DNA of 64,000 nucleotides, taken from contig NZ_CP061091.1 in assembly GCF_017654485.1 (NCBI RefSeq), positions 1,439,501 through 1,503,500 of the forward strand, given 5' to 3'. The position numbers and the translations under genes were made by a program. Positions 62,650 through 64,000 of the stretch are shown in pieces. Position 1 is the first letter of the stretch, and each line of letters starts with the position of its first letter. This DNA is from Roseomonas marmotae. GTDB lineage: Bacteria; Pseudomonadota; Alphaproteobacteria; Acetobacterales; Acetobacteraceae. The notes beneath the pieces are model-generated. The model worked only from the letters and a program-made list of their open reading frames with translations. It ran no database searches and was not told the origin of the DNA.

Positions 62650-64000
62650 CTATGCCGCCATGCTGTCGTCCGACAGCCCCTCCAGCATCCCTTCCTCCAG
62701 CACCAGGTGCAGGCTCAGAAGCGCCTCCAGGGCGAAGAGGGTGCGGCGCAACTCAGGCAGGGCCTGCCCCCCATGATCCCGAGCGGCTATCCGCAGCAGC
62801 ATCCCCAGCTGATCCACCAGCCCCTCGATCTCCGCATGCATGCGGATCAGCGGCGCCATCGGGTCGCGCCCGCCCAGCCGCTGCGCGGCCTCGGGGAAGA
62901 GGGTCCGCTCCTCTGCATCCTGGTGCGGCAGCAATTCCTGCCGCAGCTTCTGTTCCAGCGCCGTGAGCGCCGGCAGGATGTCCGGGCGCGTGCCGACGGC
63001 CTCGGCCGCTTCCCGCAGGCTGCTGGTCAGTTGCCGAAGACCGGCATGTTCCCGCAGCCGCTCCGCCAGGCCGGTGCCGGCCGGAAAGGCGGCCGGCGCC
63101 ACTTCCCCCGCCCCTGGCCGCAGCGCCGTGAGGGCATAGAGGATGGCGAAGACGTCGATGGCTTCCTGAACCACCGCCCCGGCCAGCGGCGTCAGCCAGC
63201 CGGCGGCGGCCGCGCCCATCGCCAGGCCGGAGAAGCCCATGCCGAGCGCGATCGCCTGCAAGGCGATGCGGCGTGAGCGCATGGCGATGGCGATGGCCTC
63301 CGGCACCCGGTCAACGCGGTCGACCAGCAGTACGGCATCCCCCGCCTCCGATGCCGCGGCGGTGCCGGTGGCGCCCATGGCGATGCCCACATCGGCGGCG
63401 GCCAGCGCGGGTGCGTCGTTGACTCCGTCGCCCACCATTGCCGTCGGTGCCTTCGCCGCCTCGGCCCGCACATTGGCAATCTTGTCGGCCGGCTCCTGCC
63501 CCGCCCGCACCTCGTCGAGGCGCAGCACGCGCCCGATCGGCGCCGCCGCCGCCACGCGGTCGCCGGTGAGCATGACGATCCGCCGCACGCCCAGCGCGCG
63601 CAGTTGCCGGATGGTGCGCGGCGCCTCCGGGCGCACGCCGTCCGCCATGACGAAGGCGGCCGCCGCCTGGCCATCCACGGCCAGCCAGGCAACCGAGGCC
63701 GCTGCCGTCGCCACCTGCGCATTGATGCCGAAGCCGGCCTGCGGCTCCACCCCCGACCTGCGCAGGAAGCCTTCGGACCCGAGCAGCAGCCTGCGGCCCT
63801 CGACCACGCCGGAGACGCCGCCGCCTGCCACCTCTGTGACGGCCTCGGGCACCGGCAGCCCGATGCCGCGCGATGCCGCTGCCGCCACCAGGGCGGCGGA
63901 GACGGGATGGGTGGAGCCCTGCGCCAGCGCGGCCGCCAGGCGCAGGGCCGCATCGCGGCCGATGCGCGGGTCGGCATCCTCGGCCGCCAGGCGCGGCTGG
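62650..64000 (-). CDS. P1B-type metal ATPase with a C-terminal hemerythrin-like domain (5' part outside window)
   Basis: The frame is open to the window end, so the start and the DKTGT phosphorylation motif are not seen. The visible 450 residues hold the nucleotide-binding domain (STHPVSAAL, the P1B HP motif), LTGDR, GDGVNDAPALAAADVGIAMG, and the last two membrane helices with a QEAIDVF segment. A hemerythrin-like four-helix domain then follows (EHAGLRQL, PHQDAEERTLFPE, MHAEIEGL and SLHLVLEE). A C-terminal hemerythrin domain is known from P1B-5 type ATPases such as Sinorhizobium Nia, which respond to Ni or Fe. The substrate is inferred only. Confidence 0.85.
   Translation of the reverse strand, partial: QPRLAAEDADPRIGRDAALRLAAALAQGSTHPVSAALVAAAASRGIGLPVPEAVTEVAGGGVSGVVEGRRLLLGSEGFLRRSGVEPQAGFGINAQVATAAASVAWLAVDGQAAAAFVMADGVRPEAPRTIRQLRALGVRRIVMLTGDRVAAAAPIGRVLRLDEVRAGQEPADKIANVRAEAAKAPTAMVGDGVNDAPALAAADVGIAMGATGTAAASEAGDAVLLVDRVDRVPEAIAIAMRSRRIALQAIALGMGFSGLAMGAAAAGWLTPLAGAVVQEAIDVFAILYALTALRPGAGEVAPAAFPAGTGLAERLREHAGLRQLTSSLREAAEAVGTRPDILPALTALEQKLRQELLPHQDAEERTLFPEAAQRLGGRDPMAPLIRMHAEIEGLVDQLGMLLRIAARDHGGQALPELRRTLFALEALLSLHLVLEEGMLEGLSDDSMAA

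Overview
The window is chromosomal DNA from a very GC-rich alphaproteobacterium, most likely an Acetobacteraceae member close to Roseomonas. This is inferred from gene content: a class I lysyl-tRNA synthetase, the rpsF-rpsR-DUF2232-rplI operon, a Usg-like protein, an MmcB-type protein and an alphaproteobacterial S24 regulator. No species name can be read from the sequence.

Layout. 1-1192: the 3' part of an MFS transporter and a cupin lipoprotein. 5759-1189 (minus): dnaB, alr, mlaE, mlaF and a VOC protein, tightly packed. 7132-5900: cfa. 9666-7329 (minus): rpsF, rpsR, a DUF2232 membrane protein and rplI, ending in a clear terminator. 9919-15271 (plus): fabD, fabG, acpP, fabF, mltG and a DMT permease. 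After a minus-strand SDR come yicC, gmk and an AEC transporter. 18974-21605: groES-groEL under a promoter flanked by two CIRCE operators, then a cold-shock gene. 21831-31249: a small secreted protein, an S9 peptidase, a TerB-like protein, a DinG-like helicase, class I lysS, and an MprF-like protein that lacks the second half of its synthase domain.

31272-45689 is a phage-derived cassette. It has an S24 (LexA/cI-like) regulator facing two small genes, then a structural operon in phage T7 order: connector, scaffold, capsid, tail tube A, tail tube B, a short internal-virion-like protein, tail fibre, small-terminase position, large terminase. A hypothetical gene, a minus-strand winged-helix-like gene, a one-helix membrane protein and a cell-wall hydrolase follow. 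There is no integrase, recombinase, replication gene, RNA polymerase, T7 gp15/gp16 equivalent, tRNA target or flanking repeat. The structural operon follows a good promoter that is itself followed by a very strong intrinsic terminator, as in lambda pR'/tR'.

45748-57769 holds a DUF952 protein, an EamA permease, pyrD, a HAD-IIA phosphatase, a Bcr/CflA efflux pump, an Hpt protein, an MHYT-PAS-GGDEF-EAL protein, an SDR, a YgjP-type metallopeptidase, a hybrid histidine kinase with two receivers, and a cupin. 57800-64000 holds a YcgN-type protein, mmcB, asd, a 4-OT tautomerase, a divergent RidA/TetR pair with a duplicated operator, a TauE/TSUP permease, and the C-terminal part of a P1B ATPase-hemerythrin fusion cut by the window end.

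The most striking non-coding signal is the asd leader (58801-59017). A 26-codon ORF has ten Thr/Ile/Lys residues in a run of twelve, all products of the Asd pathway. It is followed by four overlapping, mutually exclusive stems, the last covering the asd ribosome binding region. This looks like a ribosome-mediated attenuator. I do not know whether it has been described.
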